A stretch of DNA of 64,000 nt from Euptelea pleiosperma (Eukaryota; Streptophyta; Magnoliopsida; Ranunculales; Eupteleaceae): contig CM068548.1 in the NCBI GenBank assembly GCA_035048495.1, positions 16,947,188 through 17,011,187 of the forward strand, read 5' to 3'. A model generated the notes under the pieces. The model saw only the letters and a program-made list of their open reading frames with translations, searched no databases and had not been told where the DNA came from. Positions 12,465 to 24,800 of this stretch are shown here, one piece after another (position 1 is the stretch's first letter; each line of letters begins with the position of its first letter). The translations under genes were made by a program, and so were the position numbers.

Positions 12465-14189
12465 ATGGGGCAGGGCGTTTCTTCTTCTTCTTGTCCCTCT
12501 TCCTCAGCTACTTCCATAACAAAGCTGGGCGGCATGGGTGGTGGTGGTGGTAGCGTCCGAGTAGGAGAAGGAAAGATCATAAACAACTCTAGCAGTAGTA
12601 GTAGTCGCAAGTGGCATTGGCTTGCTGGTGGAGAGGTGGACGACGACGACCTGGACCTGACTCTTGGTTTGCCGGAAGAATGTCTGGCTTCGATTTTTGG
12701 GAAGCTGGGGTGCGTGGACCGGAACGCCTGTTCCCTGGTTTGCAGCCGATGGAAGCTCATCGACTCCAAATCAAGACATCGCCTCGTCCTCGTTGCCCGC
12801 TCCGATCTCTCCCCTCTCCTCCCTCCCTTACTCTCCCGCTTCAACTCCGTCTCCGTCCTCTCCCTCAAATGCTCCCGCCGCAAGCGTATCAGCTTCGACG
12901 ACACCGCCCTCTCCCTCATCCCCACATTCCTCACCTCTCTCAAGAAGCTCAAGCTCAAGGGCTGCGTTGACATCACCGACGACGGCCTCCACGCCTTCTC
13001 CTTACATAACCCACCTCTCCTCACCAAGCTCTCCTTCGCCTCCTGCAGCTTCGGCGCCAGAGGCCTCAACTCCCTCCTCTCCAACTGCCTCTCCCTCCAA
13101 GACCTCACCCTCAAGCGTCTCAGGAAGCTCGACGCCCAAAACACACCCTTATTAGCAGAAGTCATCGACGACGACGACAAAGACGATTGCAACAACAACA
13201 ATGAGAATAAGAAGACGAAAAAGCATGTCCCACATAAGCTGGAGCGTCTATGCCTGAAAGAGCTTCACAATGCTCGACTTTTCGCACCCCTCCTCTGCTC
13301 CTCCAAGAATTTGAAAACTCTCATTGTCTGCCGGAGCTCGGGGAACTGGGATCTGATCCTGGAGAGTCTCCAACGAGGAGGAGGAGGCAACCTCACCGAG
13401 ATCCAGATGGAGAACGTCCAGCTGGGTGATGCTGGCCTCGTCGCCATCTCTTCTGCCTGCCCTGACCTGGAGGTCCTCTACCTCAGCCGGGCCTCCGACT
13501 GTACTGATGACGGCTTCTCGGCGGTGACCAACTCATGCAGGAGGCTCCGAAAGCTGCATGTGGATGCGTGCAGCAAGTTTGGCACCAGAACAATCGGAAA
13601 TGAGGGCGTGCTGTCTCTCGCCAACAGGTGCTCTCAGCTGCAGGAGGTGGTGCTGATGGGCGTTCCAGTAACCGTGGTTTCCCTAAATGCCCTTGCCTCC
13701 AATTGCCCGGCCCTGGAAAGGATGGCACTGTGCAACACCGACAGCGTGGGTGACCTAGAGATGGGATTTGTTGCTACAAAGTTCTCCGTCCTAAAGAAGC
13801 TGTGCATCAAGAATTGTCCCATCTCTGATGTTGGGGTTGAGGCGATTGGGTTGGGGTGCCCCAATCTAGTGAAGCTGAAGGTGAAGAGGTGCAGAGGGGT
13901 GACGCAGGCAAGTGTGTGTGAATTGAGGCAGCAGAGGAGGTCATTGATTGTTTCAGTGGATGTGGGGTTGTCAGAGATGGTGGCAGCAGAGGAGGAGATA
14001 GCAGCAGGTGGTGATGGACGTTGTCCCCGTAGAAGGGCCTCATCGATGGGTAGTACTAGTACAAGTATACATGTTGTTTGCAGCAGTAGAGGTGCTAGTT
14101 TACTCAGGTCCAAACTGGGCAATGCTTTGCAACTCAGGCGGAGTAGCAGTGGGGTAGCTTCTACTTCCTCTGTCCATGCTGCTGATTGA
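12465..14189 (+). CDS. SKIP2: F-box/LRR protein of the SKIP2/VFB (VIER F-BOX) family
   Basis: Intronless gene, 574 aa. ATG at 12465 is chosen because the protein then begins MGQGVSSSS, matching the MGQ start of Arabidopsis SKIP2, and G2 with S6 makes N-myristoylation plausible. The low-complexity Ser/Gly N-terminus leads into an F-box at about residues 66-106 (LGLPEECLASIFGKLG, CSLVCSRWKLID). Leucine-rich repeats run from about 120 to 470 (for example LKKLKLKGCVDITDDGL). The tail is basic and Ser-rich. An acidic, Asn-rich insertion at about residues 228-250 looks lineage-specific; Arabidopsis SKIP2 is about 527 aa. In the family, the F-box binds ASK/SKP1 in an SCF E3 ubiquitin ligase and the LRRs select substrates; VFB genes affect growth and auxin-responsive transcription. 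The substrate here is unknown. GC content is clearly higher than in the flanking DNA. Confidence 0.95.
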   Translation: MGQGVSSSSCPSSSATSITKLGGMGGGGGSVRVGEGKIINNSSSSSSRKWHWLAGGEVDDDDLDLTLGLPEECLASIFGKLGCVDRNACSLVCSRWKLIDSKSRHRLVLVARSDLSPLLPPLLSRFNSVSVLSLKCSRRKRISFDDTALSLIPTFLTSLKKLKLKGCVDITDDGLHAFSLHNPPLLTKLSFASCSFGARGLNSLLSNCLSLQDLTLKRLRKLDAQNTPLLAEVIDDDDKDDCNNNNENKKTKKHVPHKLERLCLKELHNARLFAPLLCSSKNLKTLIVCRSSGNWDLILESLQRGGGGNLTEIQMENVQLGDAGLVAISSACPDLEVLYLSRASDCTDDGFSAVTNSCRRLRKLHVDACSKFGTRTIGNEGVLSLANRCSQLQEVVLMGVPVTVVSLNALASNCPALERMALCNTDSVGDLEMGFVATKFSVLKKLCIKNCPISDVGVEAIGLGCPNLVKLKVKRCRGVTQASVCELRQQRRSLIVSVDVGLSEMVAAEEEIAAGGDGRCPRRRASSMGSTSTSIHVVCSSRGASLLRSKLGNALQLRRSSSGVASTSSVHAAD

Positions 14190-14570
14190 TTTCTGTTCTT
14201 AAGTTATTTGTGGGGTTTGAAGCTTTGAAGCTTTGAAGCTTTGGGATCATGGATAGGAAGCAATGAAGCCTTACCATTGTTATCGTTTATTGGATTGGAA
14301 CTTGGAAGTGGTGTTTGGATCAAAGAAAAGAAAACGTCTTGCTTTTGAATTGTTTCTCTTATGGATTTGAAGGAGTTTTTATGAGATCTCTACATGGATT
14401 TGAAGCTTTGGAATTATGAATTTATGGGGGCATCCCATCATTTTTTGCTTTGTTTCTGTATGGTGAATGGTGATACTTCTTGTCATTGTGGTATGGGAAA
14501 AGGTGTTCGGAGGGAGCAAACTATGTTGCAATGACACTGCAAACCTTGAAAAATAAGGTTCTAAGGACTC
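14190..14570. other. F-box gene 3' flank
   Basis: Presumed 3' UTR. It begins with a small tandem GAAGCTTT repeat (about 14218-14242). No gene seen. Confidence 0.5.
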
Positions 14571-14576
14571 ATCAAT

Positions 14577-14745
14577 ACCAAAAATCAGCCTGATTAGTGA
14601 TTTATAACCTTTGGATCTCATTACCCCAAGTAATACTTGAAATTAGATATCACGTTGAAATTTTTGGTACATAAGTCCACCTAGGGATGGCCCAAACATC
14701 CATATGGTCAGTGATCTTTAAGAATATGCCACGTGGCTCATACTG
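14577..14745. repeat. Foldback repeat family copy A
   Basis: The left half (CCAAAAATCAGCCTGATTAG, then a TTTGGATCT block) faces a right half ending in CACCTAGGGATGG...CATCCATATGGTCAGTG, followed by GCCACGTGGCTCA. The left outer arm is missing. Same family as 14920-15205, 28930-29225, 29262-29651, 30246-30524, 54206-54725, 55505-55635 and 63316-63890. Confidence 0.6.
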
Positions 14746-14919
14746 TGGTCCCTTATCAACTTTAAAAGCAGCACCAGAAGAAACTTGGGTATGCCCATGC
14801 CACGCCGTCCACCTAAGTACCTATGGCCTATGCGGCTATGCCTATAAGAAAAAAACATAAGCAAAATTTTGATTTGGCATTTTTTTTTTCAACGCCTGGC
14901 AGCATTAAAACGCCACGTG

Positions 14920-15205
14920 GCACTCTTAAAGACTAATGACCTTGAGGATGTTTTGCCATCCCTACCCTAGGCGGACCCGACAAACAAAAAACCAGCCAGA
15001 TTTGTAATTTCTAGCTGTTGGATCTGAGTTCCTCTTTGAATACCACTATTGAAAATCAACCCATAAAAAAGGACAAAAATCTAAAGGTTATAATCCATCA
15101 ATCTGGATGATTTTTTGGTCCGTGGGTCCACATAGGGATGAGCCAAACATCCATACTGTCAATGACTCTAGAGGTGACACTTGGCTCATACTATGGTCCG
15201 TCATC
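14920..15205. repeat. Foldback repeat family copy B
   Basis: Both arms are present. The left arm runs from GCCACGTGGCACTCTTAAAG through the ATGACC...GGATGTTTTGCC block to AAACCAGCC. The right arm runs from GGATGATTTTTTGGTCCG to CATCCATACTGTCAATGA and a decayed ACTTGGCTCATA. It folds as one long imperfect hairpin. No coding capacity. Confidence 0.6.
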
Positions 15206-15602
15206 AACGTTTATGAGGACCCTACAATCACATGTGTCGCCCCTTAGTGTAGCACGTGCCATCCCCAGTAGTGGATATGACAACAGTATATCTTATAATT
15301 TGTATCATATACCTATAAACAAAAGAATACATATCCTTAACGTTATATTTGTTGCATAGAAAATTTTAATAGTAAAATATAGAATTCATAGCCTATGACA
15401 AATGTTTATAACTTTCTAAACGAGAAGTGTTGTACAAGAATCCTTATCGTGTTGGATTCCTACACGTGTCCGACATGGGTACTTCACCCATTTAGAAGAG
15501 TCCATGCAACTTGGGGACTGTCCTTTTGGTTTAAACTTTCTTCTTTTACACATTCCAAAAACGCCCTTACAATCACTCGCGTGCCACCCACTAGTGATAC
15601 TG

Positions 15603-15607
15603 TGATA

Positions 15608-15648
<41 letters not shown>

Positions 15649-15650
15649 AA
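15603..15650. repeat. (AAT)n/(GATAAT)n microsatellite
   Basis: About eight AAT units are followed by GATAAT units. Simple sequence repeat between the F-box gene and HCF173. Confidence 0.9.
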
Positions 15651-15899
15651 AGCTAGAGATAAAAGAGGCGGAAAAGGAAAGGACTGAGCATCAATTGGTG
15701 CTTCTTAGTCACCCATTTACACATTAACAATGCACAAAAGCATTTACACATTCTCAATTTACTCAAAGAAAGCATGCAGACCTTATACGTTAATCAACAC
15801 CAAATAACCCGAAAAGAATACTTTGTCTACTTTACAAGGGAGACCTCAAGGAAATACAGCATCAAGCAAGAAGAAGGGGGCTAATATATTCAGAGGGGA

Positions 15900-18800
15900 T
15901 CAGGTGTTCTTTTCTAGAACCGACAACGCCGGTGCCAGATAATTATTTGCTTTGTCAGGCAAATGCGCCACCTGCACCAACAAATAATTTGCTCATGGTC
16001 AAGAGTCCTAAAATGAGGCTTATTGTTTGTCAACATACTAAGCTATTGATGACATTCCTTACCAGTTCGTAGAGCTCCTTCCCTTGCTCGGCCACGTATT
16101 CATAACATACCTAGCCATAGTCAAAATTACCTTAGTCCTAGCACTTCACTAAATTCATCAATGAGCAGGGAGACAAAACAGACAAGTACTCACATCGAAG
16201 CTCTTGTTCCTTGCAGTTGAATCATGCAATGCCTTCACACAGATATCAGCCACATCGGCACAGCTGATTCCCTACATTAAGCAATGGATGATGAATAACT
16301 ACTATCATTCCATGTACTATTGAACAATACTGCTTACCTGAGAAATCCTGTTTCCTTGATCAAAGATAAGTGCACGCTGTCCACCGGGTTCTTCCTAGAA
16401 AATCAACATTTAGATGAAGTATTGTGTAGTGCAGCAGAAAAAACATCACATACGAAGAATGTGGAATTGTAGAACCTCATTATTGATCATCCATTGGCTG
16501 ATAATTGGATTAGTTGATATTATCTACTAATATTTATGGGTGCATCTGTTTGCCCAAAAGGACTTATTTATTCTCCCTTATATATCACACTTTAAAAAAC
16601 CTACTATTTGGTAAAATTATACATCTAAACATGTAGTAGCACCCTCTGTTTGATACCCTGTAGAAACAGTCACACATATATCCTATTGATTGTCTCTCTT
16701 CTGAAATAAGGCTTTCACACAAAGAAAGCATCGACTACTCCACTTGGTTGTAGTTTCATGAGGTTCTCTGCTGCATCTTCAATGTCCTTGGGGTTGATAA
16801 CATATAACTCTTACTTTATCATCTAATAACCTCTCTAAGGAAAGAGCCTCAGCCGGTTCAAAGAATTGAGTTTAAAGAGGTTTCACAAAACTGAGCATGC
16901 AACTTGGTTCATCAGTCTCCAAGTATCTGTTTTAAACTTCACTTTATGAAACTCAGCAGTGTCAATGACTGACTAGGTTGATTATAGAAGTCATTGGATA
17001 TTCCATTGACTCGGTCAAAATAAACTTTAAAATGTAAAGGCCCAATTTTGAAGTCAAGTTAAAGTTTCAGACATTGATTCACACAAATCCAAAAAAGTTC
17101 ATGACCACAAAGTTAAAGAGACGTGCAAATTAAGAGAGTACCTGTAGAGGACCAGGGCGAACAATTGTGTACCCCAGGCCCGACCTTCTTAATGAATCCT
17201 CTCCACCCTGGAAAAAGCTCAACAATGTAGCTTAAATTAGACAGCTATGAAAATTCATGTAAATTAACCATAAACTGTTACCACAGTCAAGGAAAAATAT
17301 TTGAAGAAAGGTCTAACCTTCTTGGCTTTAAGAACCTGCTCCCTTCTGCTAGGTTCAATTCCTAATCCTGTACACGAAACCAGTATAAAGTCTGTTTCTT
17401 GCCCAGTCTGCAAACATCCAATATCTCGCTCAGATATAAAAGATAGAAAATTCAAAAACTTCTACTTTTCAGAGCGATTGGGGAATACAAAGCAAAGCAT
17501 TGCAGTACAGATGACTACGAAGACAGTAATGAACATGAAAGTATAAAAAGTTACACAAAGTTAGATTCCAGTAATAAGAACATAATGGGGGAGTTGAGAG
17601 TCTTCCCAAAAAAATGATCTAGCTAGAAACAACTGTTAGCAAGGGTGCTTCATAAGCAACTTAGCTCCTTGAAAATTATTGATTCACAACCATAAAAGCA
17701 ATTTACGAATCTGCTTTAGGCAGTATAGTATTATCAGTGAAATTGAGAAAACTCTTCTGTAGCCTCTGAATCACATGTTTCTCTCACTAGTTTTGTTTAT
17801 CAATTTTACTCACTACCAGATATTTTTTGAACAAGACAATCACCCTATAGCCCAATTAAATTAACTAATAATCAAAGTTAGAAGCAAGCTCAGTTGACAA
17901 CAGCATTGAAAATGATCATTGCCTCAGATTTACCTCAACTACTTACTTTGCTAAGGTTAACATAAACTTATCCAAAATACCTAATCCCACTGGTTTTAAT
18001 TGTTCCAAATAATGGAGGGTTCATAACAATCAATCAACAAGGACTTATCCCAACCACTTGGGGTTGACTACACGGATTCTATTCCACCATTCTACTCTAT
18101 CTAGGACCATATCTTGTGTAACAACGTATGTCTTCAGATATTTTCTTACTCCCTCAAGTCCACATACTTTTTGGGTTTCCTCTCATCCTTTTAGAGCCTT
18201 CAAACTGCACCAAAGCAATCCTTGTCAGTGATGCCGTCATTAGTTTTTGTTGTCCATGCCAAAACCAACTCAATTGAGTTTTCATTATTTTATTGCCATG
18301 GGGATACTCCTAGATTCCCTTGAGCATCCTCATTTCTGATATAGTCCTTATTATTCCACTCATGCATCTCAACCTCTTCATCTTTGTTACATCTATGAAC
18401 ATGTGTATTGATTGCGCAACATTTTGATCCATAAAGCCAATTTTATTGTTGTCATAAAATTTTCCCATTATTTTAACTGGTATGTGTCGGTCACATAACA
18501 CCACAGAAAAACAGCTCCACTTTATCCACCCACCTCCAACATCTTCTTCAATCTCTCCCTCTCTATGGATAATTGAACCTTGAATAGAACCGGTTGCTTT
18601 GTGGTAGATCCTACTTGTGAAACTTAACTAGTGTCTCAATCCTCCATGTGCCCTTATTGATGTTACACATATACTCTATTTTGGTCTGAGTTACTTTGAG
18701 ATGCTTGGTTTATAAGGTACTCCTCTATAGTTCTACTTTTGCGTTTACTCCCTCTCTAGTCTCATGAACCAACATTACATCCTTTGCAAATAACATATTC

Positions 18801-21800
18801 TAAGGGATCTATCCTTGAAAATGGATAGATAACTCATCCATACCTAGTGCGAAAATTTACAAAACATGGTTGATCCTTGGTGCAGATGACGGAAAAGGGG
18901 CAAGGCACCCTCCCCATTGAAACCCCTTTATCAAGATGAGGGGAGGAGGTATTCCTCCCTCCCCTACAGGAGTATTGATATAATAAACATGACAGAATCC
19001 GCAAAGGAACATAGCAAGCATGTCGCTAGGCGGCTATGACTATGGCAACCCCAGAAACACCACGGGAGATGGGGGAAGGTTTTGAGCAACCATAAGACTG
19101 GAGATCACTAGCGAAGCGACTGCATCGGTACAAGGCGTAACCCAGAACAAAGGACCCACTTAGTGTGATGTCCTAAGCATAAAAGCTTCCTTGAAACTAC
19201 AACAGGGTGGGTCATTCATCCGAGATGTTTCATTGTACTGTACCCATGACAAAAGGGGTCTTGACCCCATGATTTCTAACAAAGATCGGCAGCTGAACAA
19301 TCCCGAATTTCCTAGTACGAAGATTAGGCTAACGTTGACTCATGCTAACTACCCTCCTCAGTGCTCAAACTATAAAAAAGGAAACAGATTCCCAAGAGAT
19401 AACGCAGATATCTGCCTGAACCCTGATCACTTGCATCCTCACCCAAAAACTCTAGTCTCTTTCTCCACTACTCGTTCACTAAGTCTCTCGCTCTCCTCCC
19501 CTAGTGTTGCTGGTATAAGTAAGGGCACGAACGACCATGATTATGACTTAGGCGATGACATGAGCTTCTCCTTGATCGAGACTATAATTAACCCACTCTC
19601 CAAGAAGTATACTCCCTGATCCACTCTAATCCCTAACCCAGACCCCATAAACATTGGTGATTCCACTAGGGAGGAGCTTGCATTATCATAATGAGACGCG
19701 CCAGAATGATGAAACCTTCGAACACAATAAGGATCTATTGCCAACACCAAATGGTGAATAACTTCCTCAGAATGATAATGCGGAAGCACGGACACAAAAA
19801 GCCCCACATCCTCCCACCGATGCCGTGCCGCCCTTGGCACAGGCTGTGTTTTCCCTAGCACAAAACCAAAGACATGCAGAACATGCTAAAAACTCCGTAG
19901 CATGACCTACTCAACCTGGGCAACGGACCTATGCTCGTAGTTGACTAAGTGACAAAGGGGCCAAGGGTTGCCTTCGCCTCTACAAATGTTATCCCGCGAG
20001 CACCACCGTCCTCACCTCCTTGCATGGTGCGAGTTGTGTCACCCAACTAGAATGCCCAAGCACAAGAACACGTCACTATGGCGAACTTGGTCAAGCTTCT
20101 CGACCAAGAACAATTCCGACTGCAACATGATTCCGTACAATAGGAACATCACCCACCCGACCTCCAACAATGACCTTTTCTCTGAGGTTGTGTCTGCCAA
20201 CCTTTTCCCTCTATAATTGGTGAGGAAATGATAGGGAGCACGTCTCCCACTTCTTCGAAGCCCTAAGAAAATTCGAGGGAAAGCATGACCTACGCCTTCG
20301 TGAGTTCTCCAAATATTTAACTGGCCGAGCGTACACTTGGTAGTATCCATATGTGGTGGGAAATGGTAGAAATATTCTACAAGAAACTTTTCTTTGTCCA
20401 TAAACAATGACTTTCGCCACATCTAGCATGGCAAAACAAAGCTTCTCAATGATTTTTTTCGTCATTTCCGCAACAACACCATGGACTGTCAAGAGACGGT
20501 CACCGAAGTTCGCCTTGTAAAACTGTGCATCAGCAGCATACTACCCAACTTCTGCTCACACCTCGAGAATCTTCATTTTCCCAACTTCACTTAACTCATG
20601 AAGTGGCAAAACAAATGGCCTACTCTATTGTTGTCCTCGACAATGAAAAGCAACCTCATGGTGATAGCGTGATGAGAAAAGACAGCATCGCAACACACTA
20701 TTGCAACTACACAAATTGAGAAAAAGAGGACCAAATTAAGAGGAATAACTCCAGAAAACCCAACAAGAACCCTAGGCAAAAGACGAAGATGAAGAAATCT
20801 CAGATTTCCCCTGCAGTATTACAGGATGTTGAAGAAATCTTGGATCTCTAGATCTAAGATAATGCCATCAAGTTTCACATTATAAAACGAATTGCAGTTT
20901 TCACCATTATGTGATTCATCCCACCAACGCATGTAAAACATTAATGAAATCTTCCACAGAAAGGTCATGCATGTAGAACTGCAGCTCAATTGCATTCATA
21001 AAATAGAGTCCACAATGACCCTCTACCTCACAATATCGACAAAAATGTGATCAACATGGTCATTCACTCTTCAAACGATGAAGAGGTTCCATCTCATGAG
21101 TCGACCCCAAAAATTGATGACTCGTCTCCTTCGCATGTATGGCAAAATGATTTTCATCTCGTAGCGGAAAGCTGCTACGCACAGGCTCCTTCATCACATT
21201 CTTCAATCATCTCGAATTCACTCTAGAAAAGTGTTTTGAAGCATCTCTCTTTAGCAACAATCATTGATGTACAAAAGGCACACTATTCCGTTATTGCTGA
21301 TTCAAAACCCTCCAAATCACCCTATACAACCATCACCTTTGATGACTCTAATATGGAGACACCAATGTCGGATCATGTCCGCCAACATTATGTTATTGCG
21401 AATATCAACAATGTGGAGGTCAAACGTGCCTTCATTGCCACGGCGCCTCACTCTATCTCTTTCCTTTGTCTACCTTAGACGCAGTTAGTGTCCCCCGTCA
21501 GTGAATGATTTGATTCCAAATTAAAGTTCTCAGCTTCATCAGTCATTCATTGCATACTTTTGGGTACCTCAACCTTGATCTTGGTATAGGTCTTATCCGT
21601 GCCTCCATGAGGTTCCATGTGCTTGATTTTGAGACCCAATACCATGTCTTACTGAGGCGGCCATGGCTCCACAAGCACCAAATAGTGCCATCCACCTTTC
21701 ACTAATGCCTCAAAGTTCGAATCAAGGGAAAGAAAGTTCGCATTCCTGCCAATGGATATCCCTTTGATCTTGAAGAGGCACACATTGTAGATGCCACCTT

Positions 21801-24800
21801 ATTCGATGAGGCCGATGAAGTCACTAATCGTCGTTCTACTACTGGCTTCATTTTTTTCTTGGGGACTCATTTATCTCTTGAAAGAGCAAGAAGCAATCGA
21901 TTATATCTCGTTTTAGCTCTAAGCCAGAGAGTTGGTCCATGACAAACAACTCCATAGATTGTTTGGTTTCAGTGGCTGCTTAGGACATAGGCAGTTTGTA
22001 GTTGAGTCCAACTCCTTATGTTATGACCATGACTACCATTCAGATTGTACATAATTCTGTATCCCATGAATGTGGAAAAACAAACTGAGATCAATATCAG
22101 TTTTTCACCAATTGCAGCAATGGACTCTTCCCTTTCAGTATTGCCAACAGTTGTTCAAATTGCAGATTTCTTCATGAAGTCGCATAAAATTAACTACTTT
22201 GGTTTTTGTTGTCCAAACTATCAATGCTTGATCCGTTGTCAGTTTGAGGAGAGGAGGGAGGGGATACTAGATTCAGCATGCGCTATTATGTATTCATAGT
22301 ATTTGTAAACTAGCCAATACTTTTTTCAAAGTGTCTAATTAAGGGTATAATAGTATTTTCACTTTCTTTTGTTTCAGGTATATATGTTTCCACCCTATGT
22401 TTGTATTTGACAAATTGTAGTGATTTGGCTTTGCTTTTAGATAGAGCTCCCCTAATTCATCCTTTGTAATTCTCTATTATTTATTTATCATGTATTGCTA
22501 CACCAAAAGAACTTAGTGGGAGACTCATTTTTATTTTTATATTTTTGATTAGTAGGAGACTCAATTATCATCATCATAAGCCTTATCCTAACAATATGGG
22601 GTTGGCTGCACGAATCTTGTTCTTCCATTCAATTCTATCTAAATCCACCTCTTTTGTTAACGCAAATTTCTTAGAATCTCCTCTGAAAACCTCAATCCAT
22701 ATCCATTTTGGCTTTCCCCTCACTCTTTTAGACCCTTCAACTTGCACATTCCCCCTCAATGGTGTTGTTATTGGTCTTCATTATACATGACCAAACCATC
22801 TCAATCGACTTTCCCTCATTTTGTCACTTATTAGGGCTATTATATTTTAACGAATGCATTCATTTCTAATTTTCTTTCCTCATCTTATCACACATCCATC
22901 TCAACAAACTTATCTCGGCCACACTCACTTTATGAACATGTCTCTTGATTGCCCAACATTTTACTCCATAAAGCATCATCGATCTTACTGTTGTCTTATA
23001 GATTTTCCTTTTAGTATGATTGGAACACGATGATCACATAACATCCGGAAGCACATCTCCACATTAGCGACCCCACTATAATTATTATTATTTTTTTTAT
23101 AAGTTCCTGCTCTAATTATCTAGGCAACGTCTTTCTCGATCTTTGTCCTTATTATATAATAGAACTAAGATAACGAAATTGGTTACTTCGAGGTATCTCT
23201 TGGTTGTTAATTTTAGTTAGCAGATCATCTCTATGTGCATCCTTACTAATTGCATTCCATATACTCTATGTTGGTTCGATCTATTTTGAAACCCTTGGAC
23301 TCAAAAAACATTCCTCTAGAGTCCTAGTTTTGCATTTACCTTCTTCTTAGTCTTGTCAACTAATACTATGTTATCTACAAATAACATATCTTGAAGACCT
23401 CATCTTGGGTATGAGTAGTTACTTGATCCTAATTGAAGCAAAAAAGGTACGGATTTATTGTTTTTAGTGTAATCCCACTGTGACTGGAAACTCACTTGTC
23501 TCACCACCAATTGTTCTCATACTGCTTACTGGTCCCTCACACATATCTTTAATGATGTCAATTTATGCATTTCAGACTCCTTTCTTTTTCAGTACCCACC
23601 AAATTAACTCTCTAGAGACTCTATCATGTTTTTTTCTCAGTAAATAAAGACCATGTGGAGATTTTTCCTCTTTTCTTAAACTTTTCCATCATCAGTCTAA
23701 GTACGAAGATTGCAACGGTGGTTGACCTTTCTAGCATAAAACCAAATTGGTTTTCAGAATGCCTTTATTTTGTCTTAATCTTTGTTCCATCACTTTTTCC
23801 CATAGTTTCATAGTGTAGCTCATAAATTTGATGCCACAATAATTTGTGCAATTCTATACGTCTCCTTTGTTCTTGTATATAAGCACTAAAGTACTTCTCC
23901 CTCATCCGGCATTTTCTTAGCATTCAAAATATTGTTGAAGAACTTAGTAAGCCAAAACAATTTAGTTCTTCCCATGACCCATGTATTTCACAACTCTATT
24001 GGGATACCATCTGGTCCTTAGACTCAATCTATTTTCATCTTTGCTAAAGCTGTTTTCACATCTGATACCATAATTCTGTGAAAGTTTGTTCTTCCAAGTA
24101 TTTCCATTTAGTCTTATCTTATATATGTTATCCCCGTTTAATGATTCATAAAAATAAGTCTCCATCTTTACTTAATTTCTTCATCTTTCACTAAAATGCT
24201 CTGGTTGTCAGCTTTAATGCATTTAACATGATCTAGATCTCTAGTTTTTCTCTCTTATTCGTCTAAGCTTGTGTACATCTTTCACACCCTCTCTCGTCCT
24301 CAAATATTGTATAGACTATCATACGCCTTATGTTTAAACTCCCTTACCACTTCCTTTGCTTTCTTTTTAGTATTTTTAAATCTTTTTAAGTTTGTATTGT
24401 TTTGAGTCAGTTGTCAAGTCTTATAATAAATCTTATTTTCTCTAATAGCCTTTTAAACCTCATCATTCCACCACCAAGTTTTTTTTTTGTGTATAAAGTT
24501 TCCCCTAGAATTCCCCAATAACGTCTTTTGCTATTCTTTAATACAATTAGCCATTACATCCCACATCACCGTAGTCTCTACTTCTATAAAAGGCACAACA
24601 TTTCTCTTTTTAAATTCTACCACCTTATTCTTGGTTATCTTTTATTTTCACCCTCTCTTCCATCTTTTGATCCAAACATGTAAAAACACTAACATACGTT
24701 GCGTGATCAAACTCTCTCCTAGAATAACCCTACAATCTTTAATATTGGTAGCTCATTTCTCCTAAGTAGAAAAAAGTGTATCTAGCTCCAATTTGTTCTA

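Noticed and set aside
12395..14122. Long minus-strand frames opposite the F-box gene
   Set aside because: They are antisense shadows of a high-GC coding exon with no recognisable domain.
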